A DNA stretch of 64,000 bases from Ixodes scapularis (GCF_016920785.2 NW_024609955.1:1116001-1180000); one strand, 5' to 3'. Numbered from the stretch's first letter, positions 33,722-46,056 are shown. The notes: a model not told the origin generated them from the sequence alone. Numbers and translations: made by a program.

Positions 33722-36121
33722 TAGGGATGCCGCGAACTTTTTTCGAATCGAAGTTTCGATGATCGAATCAAGCGGTTCGAAAGGTTCGAAAGATTTCGAT
33801 TTTTCGCATTGTCTATATCGTAAAATTCGACGGAGGTCGAATTTTCGAACTTGTTAAGCTAAGAAGTTCGACGCTTTTCGAACCGTCGAACTTATTACGC
33901 TAAAAAATTTGATCTTTTTCGAACTTTCGAACTTATTGCGCTGCAAAGTTCGATGCTTGTCGAACTTTCGAACTTGACTGACCAAAAAATCGATGAATTT
34001 CGAACTTTCGAACTTATTTATCAAGAGAATTCGAAAAGTTTCGAACTTTCGGATTCTGAAAAGTCAGAAGTTCAACGAACTTCGAACTTTTAGGGTAAAA
34101 GTTCGACGTTCGTCGAACTTCGAAAGACCGGCGGACGGTTTCATTTGATTTCAAGTAGTGGGGTACATTCGTAATTTTTTTTCTCGAACTTTTACACGCG
34201 GTGCTGCGTTCCTTACGAAAGACAATGTCGTTTATTTCAATGTTCTGGCATGCTTAGGCTTAAAGAAATAAATCCCCGAAGGGGCTAGGAAGGACGACGG
34301 GTTTTTGACGATTATCGTTTGTGCCAGATTTGAAGCACGCTGCAGCCGGAGCTATTTATGGTAGATATGTTATACTTTTTTTAAGAATGATCTATGTATA
34401 GCCTAGGTAAGTGCCGTCTTAAGATGTGATTATTGTTAGTCAACGTGAGTTTCGAAGAAATGTCCAAACATGTATCTGCATGCAATTATAACCTAAACTT
34501 GATATTTATTTTCGTCTAAGTTGTTTGAGGTATCGCATTTAAATTAACACCACAGACAGTACATATCATTGCCATCTGCAGAATACGAAATAATATATTT
34601 ATTGTTTTTTCACGTTAAGGAATAAATTAACTCATGGGAGAAGATTTCTAATAGTGTTCAAGTTCAGCACGTCACTAAAAGAAAACTTTTTTTTTTCGCT
34701 TCACGTTCCTGGGACGTGTTTCTTTTAGCCTGTACAGATTTTGGTAAAAGAGACTTGTTTCGAAGTTCTGAATTTCTGAATATGCAAGAATAGAACACTT
34801 CCGACGAATTCTTGATAGTTTTTTTTTTTTTCCTGCTTTTTATTCCCGCATTTATTCTTTTTTTTTTTTTTTTTTTGTTACTATCGGCACAGGTGTTTAG
34901 GTCGAAAAGACAGCTTTGAACTTCCGAACCACTAAGCATGTGACGAGCAGTGCCTTCTGACAACGAGTTTCTAACAATGACCATCTACGCAACCTTTTAT
35001 GCAGTGAAGAGCGACAGTAGCCATACATATGCATAAATAATTTCAGATCAAAATAAGCTCGACCACGCACTCTTTCCCCGTATTGTTTTCTTTAACAGTT
35101 CGAAATACCTGCAAGGGGAAGAAGGAGGCTGAAGCCCCCCCCCCCCCCCCCCCCCGCTACCCTCTTTCCCCCGTTTTTCCTCTTCCGACGCCACTTGTAT
35201 GGTAGAACGCTCCTCGACCTCGAGTTGTGTCGGCTTTTGTGCTTTTTGCGAGGCGATTCCTCCGTCCCAGAAAATAAACCTCCAGGACAATTATAAACTT
35301 CACCGGATCGGATTACTACCAGCGTGCAAGGGGTGGCGAGGTAGTTTGCCAGGTCGCTTCAAGGTTTTTCTGAGCCTCAACCTCCTGCTCGTTCTGGCCG
35401 TTTCGAACTGGATGAGTCTCGTAAAACAGTGTGTTCGTGCAATCACTACTGCGTGATGCAGGTTAAAGACCCCCCCCCCCTCCCCCCGGGCTGGCGGTCA
35501 CAATTCTGCACTGGCTAATATTCTAGCACGTCCGGGACGCTCACCAACTTCGCAGAATCTAGATATCACACCCTAACTTTTCTAAACTTGATTTCATGAA
35601 AACCAGTGAGTCGTGAAAACGTTATTTGAAACTGAAACTGTGGAAAAACTTGAAAATCGGACTTCGAACTTTGAAAACTTGGACTAAAAAAAAATTCAAA
35701 ATCTTCAGTTTTTTTTTTTTTTTTTTTTATTTAGCGTTAAAAGAGAATCGAAACCTTCGAACTTTTCAAACTTTATGCAAAAAGAAATTCGAAATCTTCG
35801 AATTGTTCGAACTTCGTGTCTATAAAAATTCGAAGCGTTCGAAGTTTTCGAATTTTTTTTTACACAGAATTTCGAGATCTTCGAATTTATCGAACCTGAA
35901 GTAAAAAATATTCGAAATATTCGAATTCGAAATTTTGGAAACCGTGAAAGCTTCAAAATTTTCGAATTCGAAACTCCGCTGTGGTCAAAAGTTGCGAATT
36001 TTTTTAAATCGAACCTCGGTCGGTATGAAAATATCGAAATTTTTCGAAATCGAACCTCAGTTCGCTTCGCAAATATCGAAACCTTTCGAAATCGAACCTA
36101 GGGTGGTTCGCGACATCCCTA
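33722..36121. mobile_element. 2.4-kb non-autonomous hAT-type element
   Basis: The ends TAGGGATGCCGCGAAC (left) and TAGGGATGTCGCGAAC (right, other strand) are flanked by perfect ATGCAAAC duplications at 33714-33721 and 36122-36129. The outer roughly 420 bp on the left and 500 bp on the right are arrays of TTCGAA/GTTCGA words. The middle (about 34150-35590) is unrelated, AT-rich, with homopolymer tracts near 34815, 34860 and 35135. No transposase. The 8-bp duplication points to a hAT transposase acting in trans. The length is large for a MITE. Confidence 0.92.
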
Positions 36122-36129
36122 ATGCAAAC

Positions 36130-38590
36130 TAAATTGTCCTTAGGAATGTACAGGCAAATACCATGTAAGCCAATACTGGCAACTCCCGCAGATCGAGGGC
36201 GAAAAGCAATCGCAGCGCCCCTGGCGAGCTCGGAGTATTCGCTAGCAGACGAATTCTCCACAATGCATTGGTTTTGCCTATCTCCGTGCAAGGTGAGCAA
36301 CGAAAAAAAAATGGTCACGGGTATTCGCTGCTTTGAATGTTAAAAAGTAGGTTCCACCTCATGAGTCAAGGATATTTTCTTCGCGAGGGGAAGATGTTAC
36401 AGCTTGTAGGGTGCAATTTTCGGGCTCTCCCGAACAAAACATTCCGACAGAAGACTCGGAACTTATGTCTGCCAGGCGAGACACGAATGTACCTTCGCCG
36501 TCTTTCTTTGAAAGGGGTAATGTAAAAAACGTCTTAGAACATTGCTACGTTTCAACTTTACTGTGCATATCGATCAGTTTTTTTGTTGTTTTTTTGTTGT
36601 TGCAATTTCAATTTCTCACGATTGTATTGCTTACGACCGTTTCGTCGAATAGGCGAGCTGGCTACACCCCGATCGTCTCTGGATGAAGAAGCAAAAGGCA
36701 ATTTCGAACCACGTACCTTACTGCGATGTCAGTATGCTCTGGGAAAAGATGATTGTGCAATCTGACGCTATTACTGAAACTAATAAAAGCGGAGTTACAA
36801 AAAAGAACACCCGGTGGACGGTCGTGCACCTCCTTCCATTTTTCAAAGTCTACTTTCTTTTTATGTTTGAGGCGACGGTACGCCGTCGTTGTCTTTCTTC
36901 CTCCTGCGTTTATGTTTTATTTTGCTTTTTTTCTTTCTTGTGCGTACTTGACGTTCGAACCATCGCGTATTTTGCTTTGCCTTGTTTGGCTTAGTTTTTA
37001 CTTTCTTTCCTTCGCTTCGTCGCTTACTGCCACCGGTTTGTCTGCTACGCTATGCCTGAACATTTGGAGGGCCGTCTGCAACTTTGTTGTTATTGTTGTT
37101 TTTCCCCTGTCGTCTATGATAACCTCCTATGTTCGCCTTCGATTGAGTTTCTGATCCGAAATCTTCATATGTACTTTTTGATACTTAATAAATATATTAA
37201 GGAGTGTAAGCTCGTTATCCATTTCTATTTGGATTTTATTTGAGTACGCGGTCACGTCTGCTATGAGTCATAGTTGGTTGATCAACCGGCCGCCTTCGGG
37301 CATACACCAGTGCATACTTGGAGATGGCAGGCATGCCGTGTGCCTGCCATCTCCACTGCGAAAACAAGTTTTTCTGATGTGGTGGAAAATGCTTCTTCCT
37401 CTTCCCGAAGACAAAGCAAACGTGAGTAATTAAGTTACTTCAAATTAAACTGGAACAGCTATCCAAGTCTGGCTTCAAAATCGCCACTCACGCCTCAACA
37501 AACGAATATTTCACCAAACGAAAGTTCAGCTGAAAACGCACTTGAGGCCGCTGATCGACACTCAAAACAAAGGCACGGTGTGCAAGGATTGCCTAGACAT
37601 GTACGCCAACAAGTATACTGGAATGTACTTTTGAACTGCTGCGCCAAGCGAGCAAACAAACAACCTCTCAAAGTCACTGGGAAAAGAAAAGCGAAAGCAA
37701 AAAAGGTCACACACTGCTAGCACGTACCAGATTGCAGCTCTTTTGTTCTTAGTCCCTACCAACGCCGCGAAAGCAAATAAACAAACGTGTGATGTGCACC
37801 TAAAAAAAAAAAAAAAAATGAAGCTCTTTTTTTTTTTTTTTTTTTTTGTCGTTTTGTCGTGTTGCTTCCGCTTTGTTTGTTCTGGACTCAACACCGAGGG
37901 CAAGCACCACCTGTTAATTTTCAACCGACGACCCGTGCGATCGTCGTCGTTCAAGGAAATCTTTGCTGGGTAATTTGTATTTTTGTATCGTCTCCTAACT
38001 TCTTCGTTGCAATCGCCGGCCGCTGTGCGCGACTGTTCTCCATTTTTTATTTTCGTCTGGGATGGGACTTCATCTTTTCTGCAGAGTTCGGAAAGTGTTT
38101 GCACGGTCATTTTTCTCGTTACTTTTTGTTTTTTTAATGCTGCAGAGGATGGTGTACTTGCTCTGGTAATTTTAACATATTGTTTGCGCACGTTTTAATA
38201 ATCACCTATTCAGGTAAGAAATTGTGACAACACAGTTTGTAACGGATAAACAGTAACTTCTTAAGACATAGTTTGAGTGGCTCAACGCCTTTTTTCCGCT
38301 TCCCAGGTGCACTTCAAACGCGTGTGATCCCCCCGAGTGGCGTACGAGACCTCTAAATAAACTGCTCTGTCTTCGTTTATGCGCGCGTTGTTATTTATTT
38401 GTCGTTGTAGTTGCAATCAGCGGATTCTGCTTTGCAAATGGGTTGACTGTAATGAGTTCTTTCAGCTGTTAGGGTGAAGAAACGGGGCACGCAAAGCTCG
38501 AGGACGTCGCGGAGCCTATACTTCTCTATTGCGTTGTCCGCTTCCGTAGACTCCGAGTCCGCTAGAGGCGCCACTGTCACGTTCGCCGCA
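36130..38590. other. Stretch without recognised gene
   Basis: A 14-bp hairpin (GGAGATGGCAGGCA ... TGCCTGCCATCTCC) lies at 37320-37354. Poly-A and poly-T tracts lie at 37802-37848. The open frame at 37562-38191 (minus) passes through these homopolymers and is not credible as a gene. No terminal repeats were found. Confidence 0.45.
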
Positions 38591-38940
38591 TTTCCCATAG
38601 GTTTTCAGAGGAGTTACCAGAATTGGCGAAGCTATATCGTATTTGGTACAGGTTTTTCAAGTCGGATATCGAGAGCATGTATGACAATTCCAGGGGAAGC
38701 ACATTGCTGTTCGAGGCAAGGTCAAGAGTGTTGCATTGCAGGACATACAGAGCTAGATACCAAGAAGTAGACATGTCATGCACAGCGTGTGGGGAGAAGG
38801 ATGAAACAGCTGAGAACTTTATTGTAAAGGGCTTCGCCCTGCAGTTGCTTAAGGTGCGGCTGATTTTAAGGCACTGGGTTTTAAGGATAGCGAGGAAAAG
38901 GTATACTTTGGGAGTGTAGAGAAAATGAAACAGAGGTTGT
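38590..38940 (+). pseudogene. LINE ORF2 C-terminal fragment
   Basis: The plus-strand frame contains RGSTLLFEARSRVLHCRTYR, then CTACGEKDETAENFIVKGF. This matches the C-terminal zinc-knuckle region of a LINE ORF2 (CxxCG..DETAEHxxxxC), with the His and last Cys changed. A frameshift near 38870 leads to GSVEKMKQRL, a tail typical of such ORFs. This is a 5'-truncated insertion; its 3' UTR may extend to about 39100. The subgroup is not assigned. Confidence 0.6.
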
Positions 38941-40872
38941 CTGATTAGTGGTACAAGTCGAGGGATGGCTGAACTTTCCTCCTTTCCTCTTCCTGGTGAC
39001 CTCTATGGTGGAAGGCACGTGCCATCGGTTGAGGAGAGGCGCTGCAATCACACGGAACCTAAGTTTTGGAATGGTTATCCTAAAAAGGCTTCTCCTTGAA
39101 TTTCGAGGTGCATAGTAATAATTAACATCTAAAATTAAGAACAATGGCTAGATGGTGCGAGCCACCATCTTATTTTAAGGGGTTCAGCCATATCCATCCA
39201 TCCATCCCTCCTGTGATGAAGAAATCCATCTGTCCCTCTCAGCTGCAGATGGATTTCAGGTGCGTTGTAAAAGATGCCTTCCTTTATAAGTGCCGAAGAG
39301 GGCGTTTTCGTAGTACTGTCGCACATTCGCCTGCACCAGACTGCTGCACTTAACGCAATTAAGTGGGATTGTGCTGACGCACGACGAAGTCAAGTTCACC
39401 AATCTCATCAACGGCAGTTCGTATGCACTGCCCGAACCTTTAGCCGTGCACCTCCCGGCTTTCGGGAAAATCTTTCTCGCAAGCGGTGCAGCGCCGAAGC
39501 TTAGGCTTGTGCCTCGAACATACGTGGATGCCAACGAAATAGTTGGGTTCTTCGGTTGCATAGGACCAACTTGAATTCATAAGTGAATTTTTTCAGAATA
39601 AGGCATCTTTTGGCAAATATTTAAGACAATTTAAATTTATATTTTAGATTCGAGATTTTACATGCAGAGCATGTTATGCTTGTACACTCCTAACACAAAC
39701 TTTAACGCCCTCCTGTTGCAACTCATGTTTTTGCATTGCGCCCGGAATTTGTTTGAAAAACAAGAAGTCAAAATTGTGATTTTGAGCGGGAATTTAAAAA
39801 AAATAATTATCCTCGAGTTCTTCCTTACCTTTTTTGCAATTCATCCTTGACAGCCCGTAGTTCTATATTTACAGACATGTTGCATTATTTTGTAATAAAT
39901 TAAAAAATAAGCATGTAAATAGTTCTATGTTTCAGTTAATTACCATTGGGGCTTCAGCAGTGGTACGCGAGCACCGAATGCCCTGGTGGACGTTTGTGGT
40001 ATCACTTCACTAACGCCCAGGCATCAGATATTGTTGATTCAAATAGATATTCCCAATCTGTTGTTCATGGGGAACCAATCTGGCTATTTAGGCTACTCCA
40101 TCTTTATGATTAGTAGAAAAAATTGAGCGTGCCAGATGGGCGTTTTTTATGCATGTCATGCAGCACAGATATTGAATTAGAGAGCTATCACGAAACGAAT
40201 TTGCATAACTACGAAGAGCCCCATGTCTACTAACTGTGCAAATTTTGGCCCTTTAAACCCAACACTGTCGAGACCAGTAATAATGAAGTTGGTTATAAGG
40301 AAACAGCAGCTACAGCGAAGTTATTACGATTTCCCATTCCCTTTTTCAATATATTTAACTCTGTTTTTAGCGAAGGAAATTGATCGGCTCCCGCGGATAT
40401 AATGAATAAAAAATGGTACGGTAATGAAAAAACATTATACTGAAGAGAAATTTTACAATAAATAAAAAAAGTTTCTAAGTCTCAGACGGCCGCACCTTGC
40501 TGCTGCGGCAGAGCCACCACCCAGAACGGGCCACAGACGACGCTGCAAAGGCCACCGGCAGCAGCCTCTACATCGTCGTCCGCTCCCCCTTCCTTATCAG
40601 TGAAGCGGCTTTTCCGCACCGCCCGCATTGAAGCCGTCGTGGCAGGCCGATAGGGGCATTCGGAGCGCTATAGCAACAATGCACCGGCAGAGATGATGGA
40701 GAGAGCCTATATTGGAGAGAGACCAACTCCAACCATTGGGAGCACTTGGCTGCATTAAGTATGGCTGCATTCGGTCATCACATGGCCGGTGTGGAGAGAA
40801 AACTGGGCATAGAGGTGGACGCATTTGCAGAAGGGGAACACTTTTGGGTTTTGACTCCTTGCAGGCTGTAAC
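38941..40872. other. Stretch without recognised gene
   Basis: A short hairpin AGATGGTG/CACCATCT lies at 39150-39170, followed by CCATCCATCCATCC simple repeat at 39193-39208. The rest is AT-rich and unassigned. The open frames seen are short and motif-less. Confidence 0.45.
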
Positions 40873-40896
40873 TTCAAAGGTTCAAAGGTTCAAAGG
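40873..40896 (-). repeat. LINE 3'-terminal octamer repeats
   Basis: On the plus strand TTCAAAGG occurs three times in tandem without a gap. They lie at the extreme 3' end of the minus-strand LINE, just after its TAAACACC 3' UTR end. Such repeats template target-primed reverse transcription in CR1/L2-type elements. Confidence 0.8.
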
Positions 40897-41051
40897 TGTT
40901 TATTGGCTAAAACAACCATACGACCGAGAGCCTGAGGCAATCAAAAGGCAGAAGCCCGTGCATACATATGCTGATTTCCTCCTCGGCCATACGTTAACAG
41001 ATGAAATGGAGATGCTGGAATGTAATTTACAAAAGGGTGAGAATACTTAGT

Positions 41052-43735
41052 CTAATGAAGAGAGTAGGTGTCATGGTGATTCCGCACCAGATCTTTAAAT
41101 TCGTCTACGCTTGGGGCCTGGCGAGCAGCATCTGGTAAGTGATTCCACAGGGTAGGCACTTGGACAAAGAGGGAGGTAGAGGCACTAATGGTGCGGGCAA
41201 AGCGCTGTTCAAGTTTCGAGGGGTCTCGCCTAGACCTCCTCAAGTAACCATCGGGGATGGGACAGACACCATGTAGGTACCTGTAGAGGAGGACCCGTCT
41301 GAAGAACAGTCGACGTTTATCAAGTCTGGACCACCGGAGGGATTGCAGCCGCCTTTCATAGGGTAGCTTGCTTGCCCTCTTGTCCTGCAAGTAGAGTGCT
41401 GTCTTTGTGGCCTTTCTTTGCGTCGACTCTAGTCTCCTCTGTAGGTCAACCTGGCGGGGGCTCCAGACAGAGGAGCAATACTCCAAAACCGGCAGTACAA
41501 GAGCCGTGTACAGTGTACAAAAGGCATGGCTTGGCATCTCTCTTGTTGTCCTGGTTATGAAGCCTCTCAGTTTGCTCGCCCTTTTACAGACGTAGTCAAC
41601 GTGCCTTCTAAAGGAGAGGGTCTTGTCAAACCAAACACCAAGAATCTTAGTGTCTGTGACCTCTTGTATGCGCTTCCCTTGTGCATTGTAGACGACGTCG
41701 ACGGGTTTCTTTTTTCTTGATATTTTAAGGTACACAGTTTTGTCTGGGTTGAGGAGCAGTCCGTTAACTTCTGACCACCTGCAGATCTTGTGCAGATCGG
41801 ACTGCAGGATTTGGCGGTCGTGAGAGGAGTGGATTATGCGGTACAGTATGTGATCATCTGCATACCGAAGAATGTTAGATTGTATGTCGACCGCAAGGTC
41901 GTTGATGTAGAGGGTGAAGAGGAGTGGCCCTATAACAGAGCCCTGAGGTACACCCACTCTGACATTGTGCCATTGGCTAAAGGCACCGTGGAAGTTAACT
42001 CGCTGACGGCGATTACCCAGGAAGTTCGATACCCATTTAAGGGTTGCTCCGGATATCCCAAAGCCTGGGAGCTTGGTAAGGATGTGGTCATGGTTCACAC
42101 TGTCGAAGGCCTTCGAGAAGTCTATGGACAGAACATCTGCTTCCTTCGAGCTGTCCAGGGCACTGCTCAGGTCGTGGTGCAGGAGAGAGAGCAGAGTTTC
42201 GCAACTCCGCCCCTTCCTAAAGCCATGTTGAGAGCTGCATAAAAGGTTGTTGACTTCTAGGTGCGTGGATATTTTACTACAAATTAAGGTTTCAAATATT
42301 TTGCAGAGGATGCAGGTGAGGCTTATTGGCCGGTAACTTTCGAGAGAGTTCAGTGGTTTCCCCGTTCCTTTGTGGACAGGGGTCACATGCGCTGGCTTCC
42401 AGACATCAGGGATGAGTGCCCTGGAAAAGGAGTAGTTGTACAGGTCTGCCAATGGGGACGAGAGTGCCGCAGCACAGGCCTTCAGCAGGAAGGGGGGAAT
42501 GCCATCTGGGCCAGGGGAGGCGCCAGGTTTCAGCTGGGAGATGGCAGCCGCAACGTCCTCGGTGGTAACGGGTGACGGGACGAACATAGGAATTGACTCT
42601 GTGAGGTTGTGCTTCTCAGCAGGGGGACTTTCAACTTGGGGAGGAGGGCAGGAGTTGTTAAACGACGGCACAGCATCGCTGAAGTGTTGGCCAAAGGAGT
42701 TGGCGATGACCTGAGCATTGTCAGTGCATGTACCTCCTATTTGAAACTGGGTAGCAACACTGTTACGTCGTAATGATCCGTAGAACTGCCAGAAACGTCT
42801 GGGGCATGTTCTTGCCTGGCTTGCCATGTCGCAGAGGTAATTCCGATAGGATACTCTTATCTCCCTTTTCAGCTGTCTCAAGAGATCCTTGTATGCCGCC
42901 CAATGAGGGGCATCCTGTGTTTTTGAGGCCCTTTTGAAAAAGCGCCTAGTCTTGCTTGATAGCTGCTTGATGAGTCCAGTTATCCATGGTTTGCCTTTCT
43001 TGTGTTTGGAAGAGATCATAGTATGCGTAGAGTCTCTGCATGCAGCCCAGAACATACCATAGAATAGGTCCCATGGGTTGTAGTCTGTCAGAAAGTCCGT
43101 GCAGAGAAACCAAGGAGCCAGGGCAACAGAGCGTTCCAGTGAGTCACGTCCGTCCTTGTTAAACAAGATTGCCTGCTTTGAGATTATTTGTTTTCTTGTG
43201 CAGCTGAAGTTCCAGGAGGAGGAGATTCCAATGTGGTCAGAGTTAGATAGCGGGGGAGTGTCAGACACAGATAGTAATTGGGCAAGGTTCCGGCAGAGAA
43301 ATAGGTCTAGGGTGTGACCCAAAACATTGCCACGGACGTGCGTTGGAAAGCGGACAATCTGTGTGAGGTTTGCATACTGCATCCAGTCCAGGAACTTGGC
43401 CTCTGTCTCATTTGTTGGCATCGGATCAACAGAATTCCAGTTGATGTGGAGGTTGAAGTCCCCAGTTAACAGAATGTTCATGTGTCCTTCTTTACGGGAG
43501 CTGATCCGATCGAAAACTGCGCACAGCTCAGCGAAGACATCATGACCTGTATTGGGGGCCCTCTACAGTGAACCGAGAAGCAGTTTTCCGCCTCGGCAGT
43601 TAAGTTCGGTCCAAACCAGCTCGGAGTTGGGAGCCTCTAAGTCCGCACGGCGCACAGGGGAGAATTTACGTTTTACGGCGACCAGGACGCCGCCTCCACG
43701 TCCACTTCGGTCTCTTCTGAACACGGCGACTCGGG
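41052..43735 (-). pseudogene. LINE endonuclease and reverse transcriptase
   Basis: The uninterrupted part from the Met at 43481 is 809 codons. Upstream in the same frame the endonuclease continues (RDRSGRGGGVLVAVKRKFSP ... GKLLLGSL), broken by one TAG at about 43555. Motifs are LLTGDFNLHINW and LSNSDHIGISS (endonuclease); SPGPDGIPPFLLK, SSQHGFRKGRSCETLL, VLSIDFSKAFDSVNHDHI (motif A), VGVPQGSVIGPLLF (motif B) and LRYADDHILY (catalytic YADD); then the CR1-type C-terminus VLEYCSSVWSPRQ and LWNHLPDAA. It would nick target DNA and reverse-transcribe the LINE RNA. The integrity suggests recent activity. Confidence 0.88.
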
Positions 43736-44158
43736 GCCAAATATTTCATGGTCCGGAACAGAGTCACTAAGCCACGTTTCGCACACGCACAATGCATCGG
43801 GTGAATTACAGGCCAGGTTGGATTTGAGTTCAGGTACCTTGTTCAGGAGACTTCTTGCGTTGTAGCACTGCACGCGGAAGGGCCCAGGGTTGCAGTGGAT
43901 ATCGCCGGAGAGTATCAATAGTCCAAGTAGCATAATTTTCGTGGTACTGACGGAGTGGCTGGTTTTAGGCCTAGTGGGCCGAGGAAGCACGCGTTTACCG
44001 TCCCGGACTGTTGATTCGGGCGAGACCCGCTGTTCCGCAGCAATCACTTCGGAGGCATTCATTCTTTGGCTTTGACAGAGAACGACGAAAAAGCACAACA
44101 TGGTGAAAAGAGCAGGAGTCCAGCTCAGCTGCCCTGATCTGCGACCGGCTGACGCCAT
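43735..44158 (-). pseudogene. LINE ORF2 N-terminus with 2A-like motif
   Basis: From the ATG at 44158 the frame begins MASAGRRSGQLSWTPALF with a hydrophobic core FTMLCFFVVLC that looks like a signal peptide. A second hydrophobic segment IMLLGLLILS leads directly into GDIHCNPGP (codons at 43880-43906), matching the 2A ribosome-skipping consensus DxExNPGP except His for Glu. The endonuclease starts immediately afterwards (VQCYNARSLLNKVPELKSN and PDALCVCETWLSD). APE-type LINEs with 2A-like peptides at this place are known. The frame shifts near 43735 into the rest of the endonuclease. An in-frame Met at 44212 would add a Glu/Gln repeat. Confidence 0.75.
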
Positions 44159-44212
44159 GACACTTCTTCTTCTTTCTTGTTCTTGTTCTTGTTCTGCAAA
44201 CGCAGCCCACAA

Positions 44213-45155
44213 ACCAGATGATTGAGCAGTTGCCCCTCTCTCAAATCTAGGCTTTCTACACCAACGAAAGACGAGCTTGAGCGCAAACTCGGTGCCATGC
44301 GTGCTTCTTTGTTTGCTTCATGTTCAGTGTTGGTATCGCTGGTCGGCGTGGGCGCTCTTGCGCGGAAGTCTAACTTCGCTGAAGCACCGATTCGGCGAGT
44401 CATCGCCACTGAACGATGAAGAGTCCCGGCACCGCCGGCACCTCAATGGGGAAGTCGAAGGCAATCTCCTTGAAACAAAAGGTGCCAATCTGATCGAAGT
44501 GCGGATAAACGTAAAGAATGCCGTGCACCGCCGGTATCCTAGGGCGGTGGCCGTCGCAGCTGTCAACACGGTCCGTACGTAGCTCGCAAGATCTTTTCTC
44601 GATCGGAGGTTCTCGCATTTGGCGAGAAGCAGCTCCGATCTTGAAGAGCGCGCGTGCAAGGAAGCCTCGACCGCTTTCTGCAGGCACGATAACCCGTAAC
44701 AACCCTTTCTTTTTTTTTTTCTTTTTTTTTTGTGGGGGGGGGGGGGTGTTTAGGAGTACAGATATAACGAAGAAGCGGATATAGCAAAGTGATTTCCAGT
44801 CCCGTTGATTTCGTCAAACTGATCTCGACAGTATCAAAAAGAAGTATGCCCGAGGAAGATCTTCCCCTAAATGCACGACTCAGGATAGACATGCCCAGTT
44901 AAGTATTGCAAAGATTAAATTCCAAAGGCGTTCCTTTGAAAGGCAGCTATAATTTTTTCCTTTCTTCACTTCAAGCACCTGGCACATGGCTCATCTCGGC
45001 GAGCCGTCGCCAAGAGCTACTGTCACAGCCTCTCATTTGCCAGCCAGGGTGTGCAGGAGACAAGTCAAGGACTGCGAGAAGTCCTAACACCATCGTACAT
45101 GCATGCCCGAACTGAAGAGGTGTGAAGAGAAATTACAGATACTTTTAATGACCCC
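44213..45155. other. Probable LINE 5' flank and unassigned DNA
   Basis: The part adjacent to 44212 may be the LINE 5' UTR. A run of T then G (44707-44750) interrupts the region. The open frames on both strands here are short, overlapping and without motifs. Confidence 0.4.
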
Positions 45156-45159
45156 CGAA

Positions 45160-45665
45160 AATTTCCAAAACTCTGCACGTGCGACTGACGGTAAACACAA
45201 TGCACTGGAAGCTTGTGGATCGGCAACCATCAACTACAAATAAACGCACAGCATCATCCTTTTGGCAGTGGGTAATGCTCATTACAAATTTTTTATGGTT
45301 GACATTGGCGAATTTGGCTCTTGCAATGACAGTGTCCAGACAGTACCTCATTGGCCAGAAAATGTCAGGTACTCTCCAGCTTCCTTGTCATCCACGAAAA
45401 ATACCTTTCGTGTTTCTAGTTCGAGACGAGACATTTCCCCTTATGGAGAAGTTCACGAGAACTTATCCGAGCCGAACCCCGACACTCCTGGAACATTGTT
45501 TCAGCTAAAGGCTGTCGAGGGCTTGACGCATTTCTGAAAATGCATTTGGCATTTTAGTTGCACGGTGGAGGCTTTTCCAACAAACAATTCAGGCAAACCT
45601 CAAGGCAGTGGATAACCTTCCGTGCTCTAGAGTATTGCTTCACAACTCTATGAGAACATGCAACA
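45160..45665 (+). pseudogene. PIF/Harbinger nuclease (DDE_Tnp_4) fragment
   Basis: Alternating frames give ATDGKHNALEACGSATINYK with the first catalytic Asp and a TAA after it, then AVGNAHYKFFMVDIGEFGS (second block), IPFVFLVRDETFPLMEKF (DE motif; the usual GDE is RDE) and SENAFGILVARWRLFQQTIQ with the catalytic Glu. All three catalytic positions are still recognisable, but at least three frameshifts and a stop break the gene. Harbinger nucleases work with a separate Myb/MADF-type DNA-binding protein. The N-terminal domain is missing, and no terminal repeats were found nearby. Confidence 0.8.
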
Positions 45666-46048
45666 ACGCCAGGTGCGCCCCGTGAACGAATCCGACGACA
45701 ACTTTCCAGACGGGCAGTCGGAGACAAGTGCTCGTAACTCGGGCCTTCGAAACCTAAGGCCATTGAACGGCAAACGTGAGTCTCCAAAAGCTAATGATGT
45801 TTGTCTAGCTTTTAAACCCATTTCTGGTTGGCGGCTGGGGAAGCGCAGTGGCAGCATAAGACGGTGACCTGTGGATCTCGCCGCAACACGCTTTGAGAAG
45901 TTTAATGCACACATTATTCTTTCTTTCAAGCTCTCTTTACCACTAACATAAATGTGAGTCCCTTCACTCCATGTTGTAACCAGCCCAAAAAATTTGATAA
46001 AAATGTTTCCGCACTGGGGCACGACGGGGACCTTTCTTCATCCCTTCA
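45666..46048. other. Short unassigned interval
   Basis: Sequence downstream of the Harbinger fragment, without recognised motifs. It may include the Harbinger 3' end. The right edge is the GACATGGC target site of the next element. Confidence 0.4.
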
Positions 46049-46056
46049 GACATGGC

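Larger units (their letters stand above)
40873..44212 (-). mobile_element. CR1/L2-like LINE, nearly intact (minus)
   Basis: Reading leftward: a hydrophobic N-terminus, a 2A-like motif, an APE endonuclease, a long uninterrupted RT, a stop at 41052, then a short 3' UTR with AATAAA and three tandem copies of CCTTTGAA at the very end. Terminal 8-bp direct repeats without poly-A are characteristic of the CR1/L2 group. Only two lesions were found in roughly 1,050 codons: a one-base shift near 43735 and a single TAG near 43555. The 5' boundary and a separate ORF1 were not identified. The target duplication is also not identified. Confidence 0.82.

Noticed and set aside
34664..35290. Minus-strand ORFs with KKKKKK and GGGGG runs
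   Set aside because: They are translations of homopolymer tracts in the centre of the hAT-type element.
37562..38191. 209-codon minus-strand ORF
   Set aside because: It runs through poly-A and poly-T tracts (KKKKKKK and FFFFFF), has no domain and overlaps another frame. Chance frame.
41372..42575. Plus-strand ORFs of 60-150 codons
   Set aside because: Antisense of the LINE reverse transcriptase on the minus strand.
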